Below are positions 37,010 to 51,414 of a DNA stretch of 64,000 nucleotides, in pieces (position 1 is the first letter of the stretch; every line of letters begins with the position of its first letter). The DNA comes from Membranipora membranacea (Eukaryota; Bryozoa; Gymnolaemata; Cheilostomatida; Membraniporidae). Location of the stretch: assembly GCA_914767715.1 (NCBI GenBank), contig OU612067.1:23970162-24034161 (forward strand). Direction: 5' to 3'. The notes under the pieces are model-generated. The model was not told where the DNA came from. It was given only the letters and a program-made list of their open reading frames with translations, and ran no database searches. A program made the translations under genes and the position numbers.

Positions 37010-37345
37010 TTAATCCGAGGATTCCAATATTCTGGATTTTGAATAAGGCCGATAAGAGCTTGAACTGGTTGGAGTTTGATAAAGATTCGAGAGAGTTTTA
37101 ATTTTTGATGTTGCCGTATGGCATGTTTTTTTTTTTAGCAAAAGTGACCCTTATTAAAACGGACGCTGACGGAGAATGAAAAGCCGCAGAGGCAAACGGT
37201 TTGCTGATTCGAGATAAGCAGAAGTTGCTCCTCCTCATGAGGTGAGTTAGAAGCAAATCTATTTTTTGATCTGAGCGAAAAAAAAGCGTGATACCCACCC
37301 TTGGTATTATTTTGAAAATTTCAAGTCAGCTTAATTACCGCCCTA

Positions 37346-37680
37346 TTAATCCGAGGATTCCAATATTCTGGATTTTGAATAAGGCCGATAAGAGCTTGAA
37401 CTGGTTGGAGTTTGATAAAGATTCGAGAGAGTTTTAATTTTTGATGTTGCCATACGGCATGTTTTTTTTTTAGCAAAAGTGACCCTTATTAAAACGGACG
37501 CTGACGGAGAATGAAAAGCCGCAGAGGCAAACGGTTTGCTGATTCGAGATAAGCAGAAGTTGCTCCTCCTCATGAGGTGAGTTAGAAGCAAATCTATTTT
37601 TTGATCTGAGCGAAAAAAAAGCGTGATACCCACCCTTGGTATTATTTTGAAAATTTCAAGTCAGCTTAATTACCGCCCTA
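37346..37680. repeat. Monomer with reverse-complemented 12-bp core
   Basis: At 37448-37459 the unit reads TGCCATACGGCA, the exact reverse complement of the consensus TGCCGTATGGCA. Only two base changes are needed (37452 and 37455), but they are placed so that the core GTAT is flipped. The same form is found in unit 51080-51414. Confidence 0.85.
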
Positions 37681-40360
37681 TTAATCCGAGGATTCCAATA
37701 TTCTGGATTTTGAATAAGGCCGATAAGAGCTTGAACTGGTTGGAGTTTGATAAAGATTCGAGAGAGTTTTAATTTTTGATGTTGCCGTATGGCATGTTTT
37801 TTTTTTAGCAAAAGTGACCCTTATTAAAACGGACGCTGACGGAGAATGAAAAGCCGCAGAGGCAAACGGTTTGCTGATTCGAGATAAGCAGAAGTTGCTC
37901 CTCCTCATGAGGTGAGTTAGAAGCAAATCTATTTTTTGATCTGAGCGAAAAAAAAGCGTGATACCCACCCTTGGTATTATTTTGAAAATTTCAAGTCAGC
38001 TTAATTACCGCCCTATTAATCCGAGGATTCCAATATTCTGGATTTTGAATAAGGCCGATAAGAGCTTGAACTGGTTGGAGTTTGATAAAGATTCGAGAGG
38101 GTTTTAATTTTTGATGTTGCCGTATGGCATGTTTTTTTTTTAGCAAAAGTGACCCTTATTAAAACGGACGCTGACGGAGAATGAAAAGCCGCAGAGGCAA
38201 ACGGTTTGCTGATTCGAGATAAGCAGAAGTTGCTCCTCCTCATGAGGTGAGTTAGAAGCAAATCTATTTTTTGATCTGAGCGAAAAAAAAGCGTGATACC
38301 CACCCTTGGTATTATTTTGAAAATTTCAAGTCAGCTTAATTACCGCCCTATTAATCCGAGGATTCCAATATTCTGGATTTTGAATAAGGCCGATAAGAGC
38401 TTGAACTGGTTGGAGTTTGATAAAGATTCGAGAGAGTTTTAATTTTTGATGTTGCCGTATGGCATGTTTTTTTTTTAGCAAAAGTGACCCTTATTAAAAC
38501 GGACGCTGACGGAGAATGAAAAGCCGCAGAGGCAAACGGTTTGCTGATTCGAGATAAGCAGAAGTTGCTCCTCCTCATGAGGTGAGTTAGAAGCAAATCT
38601 ATTTTTTGATCTGAGCGAAAAAAAAGGGTGATACCCACCCTTGGTATTATTTTGAAAATTTCAAGTCAGCTTAATTACCGCCCTATTAATCCGAGGATTC
38701 CAATATTCTGGATTTTGAATAAGGCTGATAAGAGCTTGAACTGGTTGGAGTTTGATAAAGATTCGAGAGCGTTTTAATTTTTGATGTTGCCGTATGGCAT
38801 GTTTTTTTTTTAGCAAAAGTGACCCTAATTAAAACGGACGCTGACGGAGAATGAAAAGCCGCAGAGGCAAACGGTTTGCTGATTCGAGATAAGCAGAAGT
38901 TGCTCCTCCTCATGAGGTGAGTTAGAAGCAAATCTATTTTTTGATCTGAGCGAAAAAAAAGCGTGATACCCACCCTTGGTATTATTTTGAAAATTTCAAG
39001 TCAGCTTAATTACCGCCCTATTAATCCGAGGATTCCAATATTCTGGATTTTGAATAAGGCCGATAAGAGCTTGAACTGGTTGGAGTTTGATAAAGATTCG
39101 AGAGAGTTTTAATTTTTGATGTTGCCGTATGGCATGTTTTTTTTTTAGCAAAAGTGACCCTTATTAAAACGGACGCTGACGGAGAATGAAAAGCCGCAGA
39201 GGCAAACGGTTTGCTGATTCGAGATAAGCAGAAGTTGCTCCTCCTCATGAGGTGAGTTAGAAGCAAATCTATTTTTTGATCTGAGCGAAAAAAAAGCGTG
39301 ATACCCACCCTTGGTATTATTTTGAAAATTTCAAGTCAGCTTAATTACCGCCCTATTATTCCGAGGATTCCAATATTCTGGATTTTGAATAAGGCCGATA
39401 AGAGCTTGAACTGGTTGGAGTTTGATAAAGATTCGAGAGAGTTTTAATTTTTGATGTTGCCGTATGGCATGTTTTTTTTTTAGCAAAAGTGACCCTTATT
39501 AAAACGGACGCTGACGGAGAATGAAAAGCCGCAGAGGCAAACGGTTTGCTGATTCGAGATAAGCAGAAGTTGCTCCTCCTCATGAGGTGAGTTAGAAGCA
39601 AATCTATTTTTTGATCTGAGCGAAAAAAAAGCGTGATACCCACCCTTGGTATTATTTTGAAAATTTCAAGTCAGCTTAATTACCGCCCTATTAATCCGAG
39701 GATTCCAATATTCTGGATTTTGAATAAGGCCGATAAGAGCTTGAACTGGTTGGAGTTTGATAAAGATTCGAGAGAGTTTTAATTTTTGATGTTGCCGTAT
39801 GGCATGTTTTTTTTTTAGCAAAAGTGACCCTTATTAAAACGGACGCTGACGGAGAATGAAAAGCCGCAGAGGCAAACGGTTTGCTGATTCGAGATAAGCA
39901 GAAGTTGCTCCTCCTCATGAGGTGAGTTAGAAGCAAATCTATTTTTTGATCTGAGCGAAAAAAAAGCGTGATACCCACCCTTGGTATTATTTTGAAAATT
40001 TCAAGTCAGCTTAATTACCGCCCTATTAATCCGAGGATTCCAATATTCTGGATTTTGAATAAGGTCGATAAGAGCTTGAACTGGTTGGAGTTTGATAAAG
40101 ATTCGAGAGAGTTTTAATTTTTGATGTTGCCGTATGGCATGTTTTTTTTTTAGCAAAAGTGACCCTTATTAAAACGGACGCTGACGGAGAATGAAAAGCC
40201 GCAGAGGCAAACGGTTTGCTGATTCGAGATAAGCAGAACTTGCTCCTCCTCATGAGGTGAGTTAGAAGCAAATCTATTTTTTGATCTGAGCGAAAAAAAA
40301 GCGTGATACCCACCCTTGGTATTATTTTGAAAATTTCAAGTCAGCTTAATTACCGCCCTA

Positions 40361-43300
40361 TTAATCCGAGGATTCCAATATTCTGGATTTTGAATAAGGC
40401 CGATAAGAGCTTGAACTGGTTGGAGTTTGATAAAGATTCGAGAGAGTTTTAATTTTTGATGTTGCCGTATGGCATGTTTTTTTTTTAGCAAAAGTGACCC
40501 TTATTAAAACGGACGCTGACGGAGAATGAAAAGCCGCAGAGGCAAACGGTTTGCTGATTCGAGATAAGCAGAAGTTGCTCCTCCTCATGAGGTGAGTTAG
40601 AAGCAAATCTATTTTTTGATCTGAGCGAAAAAAAAGCGTGATACCCACCCTCGGTATTATTTTGAAAATTTCAAGTCAGCTTAATTACCGCCCTATTAAT
40701 CCGAGGATTCCAATATTCTGGATTTTGAATAAGGCCGATAAGAGCTTGAACTGGTTGGAGTTTGATAAAGATTCGAGAGAGTTTTAATTTTTGATGTTGC
40801 CGTACGGCATGTTTTTTTTTTAGCAAAAGTGACCCTTATTAAAACGGACGCTGACGGAGAATGAAAAGCCGCAGAGGCAAACGGTTTGCTGATTCGAGAT
40901 AAGCAGAAGTTGCTCCTCCTCATGAGGTGAGTTAGAAGCAAATCTATTTTTTGATCTGAGCGAAAAAAAAGCGTGATACCCACCCTTGGTATTATTTTGA
41001 AAAATTCAAGTCAGCTTAATTACCGCCCTATTAATCCGAGGATTCCAATATTCTGGATTTTGAATAAGGCCGATAAGAGCTTGAACTGGTTGGAGTTTGA
41101 TAAAGATTCGAGAGAGTTTTAATTTTTGATGTTGCCGTATGGCATGTTTTTTTTTTAGCAAAAGTGACCCTAATTAAAACGGACGCTGACGGAGAATGAA
41201 AAGCCGCAGAGGCAAACGGTTTGCTGATTCGAGATAAGCAGAAGTTGCTCCTCCTCATGAGGTGAGTTAGAAGCAAATCTATTTTTTGATCTGAGCGAAA
41301 AAAAAGCGTGATACCCACCCTCGGTATTATTTTGAAAATTTCAAGTCAGCTTAATTACCGCCCTATTAATCCGAGGATTCCAATATTCTGGATTTTGAAT
41401 AAGGCCGATAAGAGCTTGAACTGGTTGGAGTTTGATAAAGATTCGAGAGAGTTTTAATTTTTGATGTTGCCGTATGGCATGTTTTTTTTTTAGCAAAAGT
41501 GACCCTTATTAAAACGGACGCTGACGGAGAATGAAAAGCCGCAGAGGCAAACGGTTTGCTGATTCGAGATAAGCAGAAGTTGCTCCTCCTCATGAGGTGA
41601 GTTAGAAGCAAATCTATTTTTTGATCTGAGCGAAAAAAAAGCGTGATACCCACCCTTGGTATTATTTTGAAAATTTCAAGTCAGCTTAATTACCGCCCTA
41701 TTAATCCGAGGATTCCAATATTCTGGATTTTGAATAAGGCCGATAAGAGCTTGAACTGGTTGGAGTTTGATAAAGATTCGAGAGAGTTTTAACTTTTAAT
41801 GTTGCCGTATGGCATGTTTTTTTTTTAGCAAAAGTGACCCTTATTAAAACGGACGCTGACGGAGAATGAAAAGCCGCAGAGGCAAACGGTTTGCTGATTC
41901 GAGATAAGCAGAAGTTGCTCCTCCTCATGAGGTGAGTAAGAAGCAAATCTATTTTTTGATCTGAGCGAAAAAAAAGCGTGATACCCACCCTTGGTATTAT
42001 TTTGAAAATTTCAAGTCAGCTTAATTACCGCCCTATTAATCCGAGGATTCCAATATTCTGGATTTTGAATAAGGCCGATAAGAGCTTGAACTGGTTGGAG
42101 TTTGATAAAGATTCGAGAGAGTTTTAATTTTTGATGTTGCCGTATGGCATGTTTTTTTTTTAGCAAAAGTGACCCTTATTAAAACGGACGCTGACGGAGA
42201 ATGAAAAGCCGCAGAGGCAAACGGTTTGCTGATTCGAGATAAGCAGAAGTTGCTCCTCCTCATGAGGTGAGTTAGAAGCAAATCTATTTTTTGATCTGAG
42301 CGAAAAAAAAGCGTGATACCCACCCTTGGTATTATTTTGAAAATTTCAAGTCAGCTTAATTACCGCCCTATTAATCCGAGGATTCCAATATTCTGGATTT
42401 TGAATAAGGCCGATAAGAGCTTGAACTGATTGGAGTTTGATAAAGATTCGAGAGAGTTTTAATTTTTGATGTTGCCGTATGGCATGTTTTTTTTTTAGCA
42501 AAAGTGACCCTAATTAAAACGGACGCTGACGGAGAATGAAAAGCCGCAGAGGCAAACGGTTTGCTGATTCGAGATAAGCAGAAGCTGCTCCTCCTCATGA
42601 GGTGAGTTAGAAGCAAATCTATTTTTTGATCTGAGCGAAAAAAAAGCGTGATACCCACCCTTGGTATTATTTTGAAAATTTCGAGTCAGCTTAATTACCG
42701 CCCTATTAATCCGAGGATTCCAATATTCTGGATTTTGAATAAGGCCGATAAGAGCTTGAACTGGTTGGAGTTTGATAAAGATTCGAGAGAGTTTTAATTT
42801 TTGATGTTGCCGTATGGCATGTTTTTTTTTTAGCAAAAGTGACCCTTATTAAAACGGGCGCTGACGGAGAATGAAAAGCCGCAGAGGCAAACGGTTTGCT
42901 GATTCGAGATAAGCAGAAGTTGCTCCTCCTCATGAGGTGAGTTAGAAGCAAATCTATTTTTTGATCTGAGCGAAAAAAAAGCGTGATACCCACCCTCGGT
43001 ATTATTTTGAAAATTTCAAGTCAGCTTAATTACCGCCCTATTAATCCGAGGATTCCAATATTCTGGATTTTGAATAAGGCCGATAAGAGCTTGAACTGGT
43101 TGGAGTTTGATAAAGATTCGAGAGAGTTTTAATTTTTGATGTTGCCGTATGGCATGTTTTTTTTTTAGCAAAAGTGACCCTAATTAAAACGGACGCTGAC
43201 GGAGAATGAAAAGCCGCAGAGGCAAACGGTTTGCTGATTCGAGATAAGCAGAAGTTGCTCCTCCTCATGAGGTGAGTTAGAAGCAAATCTATTTTTTGAT

Positions 43301-46300
43301 CTGAGCAAAAAAAAAGCGTGATACCCACCCTTGGTATTATTTTGAAAATTTCAAGTCAGCTTAATTACCGCCCTATTAATCCGAGGATTCCAATATTCTG
43401 GATTTTGAATAAGGCCGATAAGAGCTTGAACTGGTTGGAGTTTGATAAAGATTCGAGAGAGTTTTAATTTTTGATGTTGCCGTATGGCATGTTTTTTTTT
43501 TAGCAAAAGTGACCCTTATTAAAACGGACGCTGACGGAGAATGAAAAGCCGCAGAGGCAAACGGTTTGCTGATTCGAGATAAGCAGAAGTTGCTCCTCCT
43601 CATGAGGTGAGTTAGAAGCAAATCTATTTTTTGATCTGAGCGAAAAAAAAGCGTGATACCCACCCTTGGTATTATTTTGAAAATTTCAAGTCAGCTTAAT
43701 TACCGCCCTATTAATCCGAGGATTCCAATATTCTGGATTTTGAATAAGGCCGATAAGAGCTTGAACTGGTTGGAGTTTGATAAAGATTCGAGAGAGTTTT
43801 AATTTTTGATGTTGCCGTATGGCATGTTTTTTTTTTAGCAAAAGTGACCCTTATTAAAACGGACGCTGACGGAGAATGAAAAGCCGCAGAGGCAAACGGT
43901 TTGCTGATTCGAGATAAGCAGAAGTTGCTCCTCCTCATGAGGTGAGTTAGAAGCAAATCTATTTTTTGATCTGAGCGAAAAAAAAGCGTGATACCCACCC
44001 TTGGTATTATTTTGAAAATTTCAAGTCAGCTTAATTACCGCCCTATTAATCCGAGGATTCCAATATTCTGGATTTTGAATAAGGCCGATAAGAGCTTGAA
44101 CTGGTTGGAGTTTGATAAAGATTCGAGAGAGTTTTAATTTTTGATGTTGCCGTATGGCATGTTTTTTTTTTAGCAAAAGTGACCCTTATTAAAACGGACG
44201 CTGACGGAGAATGAAAAGCCGCAGAGGCAAACGGTTTGCTGATTCGAGATAAGCAGAAGTTGCTCCTCCTCATGAGGTGAGTTAGAAGCAAATCTATTTT
44301 TTGATCTGAGCGAAAAAAAAGCGTGATACCCACACTTGGTATTATTTTGAAAATTTCAAGTCAGCTTAATTACCGCCCTATTAATCCGAGGATTCCAATA
44401 TTCTGGATTTTGAATAAGGCCGATAAGAGCTTGAACTGGTTGGAGTTTGATAAAGATTCGAGAGAGTTTTAATTTTTGATGTTGCCGTATGGCATGTTTT
44501 TTTTTTAGCAAAAGTGACCCTTATTAAAACGGACGCTGACGGAGAATGAAAAGCCGCAGAGGCAAACGGTTTGCTGATTCGAGATAAGCAGAAGTTGCTC
44601 CTCCTCATGAGGTGAGTTAGAAGCAAATCTATTTTTTGATCTGAGCGAAAAAAAAGCGTGATACCCACCCTTGGTATTATTTTGAAAATTTCAAGTCAGC
44701 TTAATTACCGCCCTATTAATCCGAGGATTCCAATATTCTGGATTTTGAATAAGGCCGATAAGAGCTTGAACTGGTTGGAGTTTGATAAAGATTCGAGAGA
44801 GTTTTAATTTTTGATGTTGCCGTATGGCATGTTTTTTTTTAGCAAAAGTGACCCTTATTAAAACGGACGCTGACGGAGAATGAAAAGCCGCAGAGGCAAA
44901 CGGTTTGCTGATTCGAGATAAGCAGAAGTTGCTCCTCCTCATGAGGTGAGTTAGAAGCAAATCTATTTTTTGATCTGAGCGAAAAAAAAGCGTGATACCC
45001 ACCCTTGGTATTATTTTGAAAATTTCAAGTCAGCTTAATTACCGCCCTATTAATCCGAGGATTCCAATATTCTGGATTTTGAATAAGGCCGATAAGAGCT
45101 TGAACTGGTTGGAGTTTGATAAAGATTCGAGAGAGTTTTAATTTTTGATGTTGCCGTATGGCATGTTTCTTTTTTAGCAAAAGTGACCCTTATTAAAACG
45201 GACGCTGACGGAGAATGAAAAGCCGCAGAGGCAAACGGTTTGCTGATTCGAGATAAGCAGAAGTTGCTCCTCCTCATGAGGTGAGTTAGAAGCAAATCTA
45301 TTTTTTGATCTGAGCGAAAAAAAAGCGTGATACCCACCCTTGGTATTATTTTGAAAATTTCAAGTCAGCTTAATTACCGCCCTATTAATCCGAGGATTCC
45401 AATATTCTGGATTTTGAATAAGGCCGATAAGAGCTTGAACTGGTTGGAGTTTGATAAAGATTCGAGAGAGTTTTAATTTTTGATGTTGCCGTATGGCATG
45501 TTTTTTTTTTAGCAAAAGTGACCCTTATTAAAACGGACGCTGACGGAGAATGAAAAGCCGCAGAGGCAAACGGTTTGCTGATTCGAGATAAGCAGAAGTT
45601 GCTCCTCCTCATGAGGTGAGTTAGAAGCAAATCTATTTTTTGATCTGAGCGAAAAAAAAGCGTGATACCCACCCTTGGTATTATTTTGAAAATTTCAAGT
45701 CAGCTTAATTACCGCCCTATTAATCCGAGGATTCCAATATTCTGGATTTTGAATAAGGCCGATAAGAGCTTGAACTGGTTGGAGTTTGATAAAGATTCGA
45801 GAGAGTTTTAATTTTTGATGTTGCCGTATGGCATGTTTTTTTTTTAGCAAAAGTGACCCTTATTAAAACGGACGCTGACGGAGAATGAAAAGCCGCAGAG
45901 GCAAACGGTTTGCTGATTCGAGATAAGCAGAAGTTGCTCCTCCTCATGAGGTGAGTTAGAAGCAAATCTATTTTTTGATCTGAGCGAAAAAAAAGCGTGA
46001 TACCCACCCTTGGTATTATTTTGAAAATTTCAAGTCAGCTTAATTACCGCCCTATTAATCCGAGGATTCCAATATTCTGGATTTTGAATAAGGCCGATAA
46101 GAGCTTGAACTGGTTGGAGTTTGATAAAGATTCGAGAGAGTTTTAATTTTTGATGTTGCCGTATGGCATGTTTTTTTTTTAGCAAAAGTGACCCTTATTA
46201 AAACGGACGCTGACGGAGAATGAAAAGCCGCAGAGGCAAACGGTTTGCTGATTCGAGATAAGCAGAAGTTGCTCCTCCTCATGAGGTGAGTTAGAAGCAA

Positions 46301-48399
46301 ATCTATTTTTTGATCTGAGCGAAAAAAAAGCGTGATACCCACCCTTGGTATTATTTTGAAAATTTCAAGTCAGCTTAATTACCGCCCTATTAATCCGAGG
46401 ATTCCAATATTCTGGATTTTGAATAAGGCCGATAAGAGCTTGAACTGGTTGGAGTTTGATAAAGATTCGAGAGAGTTTTAATTTTTGATGTTGCCGTATG
46501 GCATGTTTTTTTTTAGCAAAAGTGACCCTTATTAAAACGGACGCTGACGGAGAATGAAAAGCCGCAGAGGCAAACGGTTTGCTGATTCGAGATAAGCAGA
46601 AGTTGCTCCTCCTCATGAGGTGGGTTAGAAGCAAATCTATTTTTTGATCTGAGCGAAAAAAAAGCGTGATACCCACCCTTGGTATTATTTTGAAAATTTC
46701 AAGTCAGCTTAATTACCGCCCTATTAATCCGAGGATTCCAATATTCTGGATTTTGAATAAGGCCGATAAGAGCTTGAACTGGTTGGAGTTTGATAAAGAT
46801 TCGAGAGAGTTTTAATTTTTGATGTTGCCGTATGGCATGTTTTTTTTTTAGCAAAAGTGACCCTAATTAAAACGGACGCTGACGGAGAATGAAAAGCCGC
46901 AGAGGCAAACGGTTTGCTGATTCGAGATAAGCAGAAGTTGCTCCTCCTCATGAGGTGAGTTAGAAGCAAATCTATTTTTTGATCTGAGCGAAAAAAAAGC
47001 GTGATACCCACCCTCGGTATTATTTTGAAAATTTCAAGTCAGCTTAATTACCGCCCTATTAATCCGAGGATTCCAATATTCTGGATTTTGAATAAGGCCG
47101 ATAAGAGCTTGAACTGGTTGGAGTTTGATAAAGATTCGAGAGAGTTTTAATTTTTGATGTTGCCGTATGGCATGTTTTTTTTTTAGCAAAAGTGACCCTT
47201 ATTAAAACGGACGCTGACGGAGAATGAAAAGCCGCAGAGGCAAACGGTTTGCTGATTCGAGATAAGCAGAAGTTGCTCCTCCTCATGAGGTGAGTTAGAA
47301 GCAAATCTATTTTTTGATCTGAGCGAAAAAAAAGCGTGATACCCACCCTTGGTATTATTTTGAAAATTTCAAGTCAGCTTAATTACCGCCCTATTAATCC
47401 GAGGATTCCAATATTCTGGATTTTGAATAAGGCCGATAAGAGCTTGAACTGGTTGGAGTTTGATAAAGATTCGAGAGAGTTTTAATTTTTGATGTTGCCG
47501 TATGGCATGTTTTTTTTTTAGCAAAAGTGACCCTTATTAAAACGGACGCTGACGGAGAATGAAAAGCCGCAGAGGCAAACGGTTTGCTGATTCGAGATAA
47601 GCAGAAGTTGCTCCTCCTCATGAGGTGAGTTAGAAGCAAATCTATTTTTTGATCTGAGCGAAAAAAAAGCGTGATACCCACCCTTGGTATTATTTTGAAA
47701 ATTTCAAGTCAGCTTAATTACCGCCCTATTAATCCGAGGATTCCAATATTCTGGATTTTGAATAAGGCCGATAAGAGCTTGAACTGGTTGGAGTTTGATA
47801 AAGATTCGAGAGAGTTTTAATTTTTGATGTTGCCGTACGGCATGTTTTTTTTTTAGCAAAAGTGACCCTAATTAAAACGGACGCTGACGGAGAATGAAAA
47901 GCCGCAGAGGCAAACGGTTTGCTGATTCGAGATAAGCAGAAGTTGCTCCTCCTCATGAGGTGAGTTAGAAGCAAATCTATTTTTTGATCTGAGCGAAAAA
48001 AAAGCGTGATACCCACCCTCGGTATTATTTTGAAAATTTCAAGTCAGCTTAATTACCGCCCTATTAATCCGAGGATTCCAATATTCTGGATTTTGAATAA
48101 GGCCGATAAGAGCTTGAACTGGTTGGAGTTTGATAAAGATTCGAGAGAGTTTTAATTTTTGATGTTGCCGTATGGCATGTTTTTTTTTTAGCAAAAGTGA
48201 CCCTTATTAAAACGGACGCTGACGGAGAATGAAAAGCCGCAGAGGCAAACGGTTTGCTGATTCGAGATAAGCAGAAGTTGCTCCTCCTCATGAGGTGAGT
48301 TAGAAGCAAATCTATTTTTTGATCTGAGCGCAAAAAAAAGCGTGATACCCACCCTCGGTATTATTTTGAAAATTTCAAGTCAGCTTAATTACCGCCCTA
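40361..48399. repeat. Local subfamily with CTCGG variant
   Basis: CCCTTGG is changed to CCCTCGG at 40652, 41322, 42997, 47015, 48020 and 48356, and I see it nowhere else in the window. Three of the six (41322, 47015, 48020) follow a CCCTAATT variant in the same unit, so the two are partly linked. The pair 42997 and 47015 is 12 monomers apart after allowing for two T9 deletions. This marks an 8-kb amplification domain. Confidence 0.75.
48064..48399. repeat. 336-bp monomer with C inserted before the A-tract
   Basis: The sequence reads GAGCG-C-A8, with the added C near 48331. It shifts the minus-strand frame. It is the only unit I see with this insertion. Confidence 0.8.
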
Positions 48400-48734
48400 T
48401 TAATCCGAAGATTCCAATATTCTGGATTTTGAATAAGGCCGATAAGAGCTTGAACTGGTTGGAGTTTGATAAAGATTCGAGAGAGTTTTAATTTTTGATG
48501 TTGCCGTATGGCATGTTTTTTTTTTAGCAAAAGTGACCCTTATTAAAACGGACGCTGACGGAGAATGAAAAGCCGCAGAGGCAAACGGTTTGCTGATTCG
48601 AGATAAGCAGAAGTTGCTCCTCCTCATGAGGTGAGTTAGAAGCAAATCTATTTTTTGATCTGAGCGAAAAAAAAGCGTGATACCCACCCTTGGTATTATT
48701 TTGAAAATTTCAAGTCAGCTTAATTACCGCCCTA

Positions 48735-49069
48735 TTAATCCGAGGATTCCAATATTCTGGATTTTGAATGAGGCCGATAAGAGCTTGAACTGGTTGGAGT
48801 TTGATAAAGATTCGAGAGAGTTTTAATTTTTGATGTTGCCGTATGGCATGTTTTTTTTTTAGCAAAAGTGACCCTTATTAAAACGGACGCTGACGGAGAA
48901 TGAAAAGCCGCAGAGGCAAACGGTTTGCTGATCCGAGATAAGCAGAAGTTGCTCCTCCTCATGAGGTGAGTTAGAAGCAAATCTATTTTTTGATCTGAGC
49001 GAAAAAAAAGCGTGATACCCACCCTTGGTATTATTTTGAAAATTTCAAGTCAGCTTAATTACCGCCCTA
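48735..49069. repeat. Two-marker monomer, first of a 12-monomer pair
   Basis: GAGG for AAGG at 48770 and GATCCGAG for GATTCGAG at 48933 occur together here and, exactly 4020 bases on, in unit 52755-53089. I do not see GATCCGAG elsewhere. Confidence 0.85.
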
Positions 49070-51079
49070 TTAATCCGAGGATTCCAATATTCTGGATTTT
49101 GAATAAGGCCGATAAGAGCTTGAACTGGTTGGAGTTTGATAAAGATTCGAGAGAGTTTTAATTTTTGATGTTGCCGTATGGCATGTTTTTTTTTTAGCAA
49201 AAGTGACCCTTATTAAAACGGACGCTGACGGAGAATGAAAAGCCGCAGAGGCAAACGGTTTGCTGATTCGAGATAAGCAGAAGTTGCTCCTCCTCATGAG
49301 GTGAGTTAGAAGCAAATCTATTTTTTGATCTGAGCGAAAAAAAAGCGTGATACCCACCCTTGGTATTATTTTGAAAATTTCAAGTCAGCTTAATTACCGC
49401 CCTATTAATCCGAGGATTCCAATATTCTGGATTTTGAATAAGGCCGATAAGAGCTTGAACTGGTTGGAGTTTGATAAAGATTCGAGAGAGTTTTAATTTT
49501 TGATGTTGCCGTACGGCATGTTTTTTTTTTAGCAAAAGTGACCCTTATTAAAACGGACGCTGACGGAGAATGAAAAGCCGCAGAGGCAAACGGTTTGCTG
49601 ATTCGAGTTAAGCAGAAGTTGCTCCTCCTCATGAGGTGAGTTAGAAGCAAATCTATTTTTTGATCTGAGCGAAAAAAAAGCGTGATACCCACCCTTGGTA
49701 TTATTTTGAAAATTTCAAGTCAGCTTAATTACCGCCCTATTAATCCGAGGATTCCAATATTCTGGATTTTGAATAAGGCCGATAAGAGCTTGAACTGGTT
49801 GGAGTTTGATAAAGATTCGAGAGAGTTTTAATTTTTGATGTTGCCGTATGGCATGTTTTTTTTTTAGCAAAAGTGACCCTTATTAAAACGGACGCTGACG
49901 GAGAATGAAAAGCCGCAGAGGCAAACGGTTTGCTGATTCGAGATAAGCAGAAGTTGCTCCTCCTCATGAGGTGAGTTAGAAGCAAATCTATTTTTTGATC
50001 TGAGCGAAAAAAAAGCGTGATACCCACCCTTGGTATTATTTTGAAAATTTCAAGTCAGCTTAATTACCGCCCTATTAATCCGAGGATTCCAATATTCTGG
50101 ATTTTGAATAAGGCCGATAAGAGCTTGAACTGGTTGGAGTTTGATAAAGATTCGAGAGAGTTTTAATTTTTGATGTTGCCGTATGGCATGTTTTTTTTTT
50201 AGCAAAAGTGACCCTTATTAAAACGGACGCTGACGGAGAATGAGAAGCCGCAGAGGCAAACGGTTTGCTGATTCGAGATAAGCAGAAGTTGCTCCTCCTC
50301 ATGAGGTGAGTTAGAAGCAAATCTATTTTTTGATCTGAGCGAAAAAAAAGCGTGATACCCACCCTTGGTATTATTTTGAAAATTTCAAGTCAGCTTAATT
50401 ACCGCCCTATTAATCCGAGGATTCCAATATTCTGGATTTTGAATAAGGCCGATAAGAGCTTGAACTGGTTGGAGTTTGATAAAGATTCGAGAGAGTTTTA
50501 ATTTTTGATGTTGCCGTATGGCATGTTTTTTTTTTAGCAAAAGTGACCCTTATTAAAACGGACGCTGACGGAGAATGAAAAGCCGCAGAGGCAAACGGTT
50601 TGCTGATTCGAGATAAGCAGAAGTTGCTCCTCCTCATGAGGTGAGTTAGAAGCAAATCTATTTTTTGATCTGAGCGAAAAAAAAGCGTGATACCCACCCT
50701 TGGTATTATTTTGAAAATTTCAAGTCAGCTTAATTACCGCCCTATTAATCCGAGGATTCCAATATTCTGGATTTTGAATAAGGCCGATAAGAGCTTGAAC
50801 TGGTTGGAGTTTGATAAAGATTCGAGAGAGTTTTAATTTTTGATGTTGCCGTATGGCATGTTTTTTTTTTAGCAAAAGTGACCCTTATTAAAACGGACGC
50901 TGACGGAGAATGAAAAGCCGCAGAGGCAAACGGTTTGCTGATTCGAGATAAGCAGAAGTTGCTCCTCCTCATGAGGTGAGTTAGAAGCAAATCTATTTTT
51001 TGATCTGAGCGAAAAAAAAGCGTGATACCCACCCTTGGTATTATTTTGAAAATTTCAAGTCAGCTTAATTACCGCCCTA

Positions 51080-51414
51080 TTAATCCGAGGATTCCAATAT
51101 TCTGGATTTTGAATAAGGCCGATAAGAGCTTGAACTGGTTGGAGTTTGATAAAGATTCGAGAGAGTTTTAATTTTTGATGTTGCCATACGGCATGTTTTT
51201 TTTTTAGCAAAAGTGACCCTTATTAAAACGGACGCTGACGGAGAATGAAAAGCCGCAGAGGCAAACGGTTTGCTGATTCGAGATAAGCAGAAGTTGCTCC
51301 TCCTCATGAGGTGAGTTAGAAGCAAATCTATTTTTTGATCTGAGCGAAAAAAAAGCGTGATACCCACCCTTGGTATTATTTTGAAAATTTCAAGTCAGCT
51401 TAATTACCGCCCTA
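51080..51414. repeat. Second monomer with reverse-complemented core
   Basis: TGCCATACGGCA occurs at 51182-51193, identical to the form at 37448. Twelve monomers to the right (55209) the corresponding site has the half-changed, perfectly palindromic core GTAC. Confidence 0.85.
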
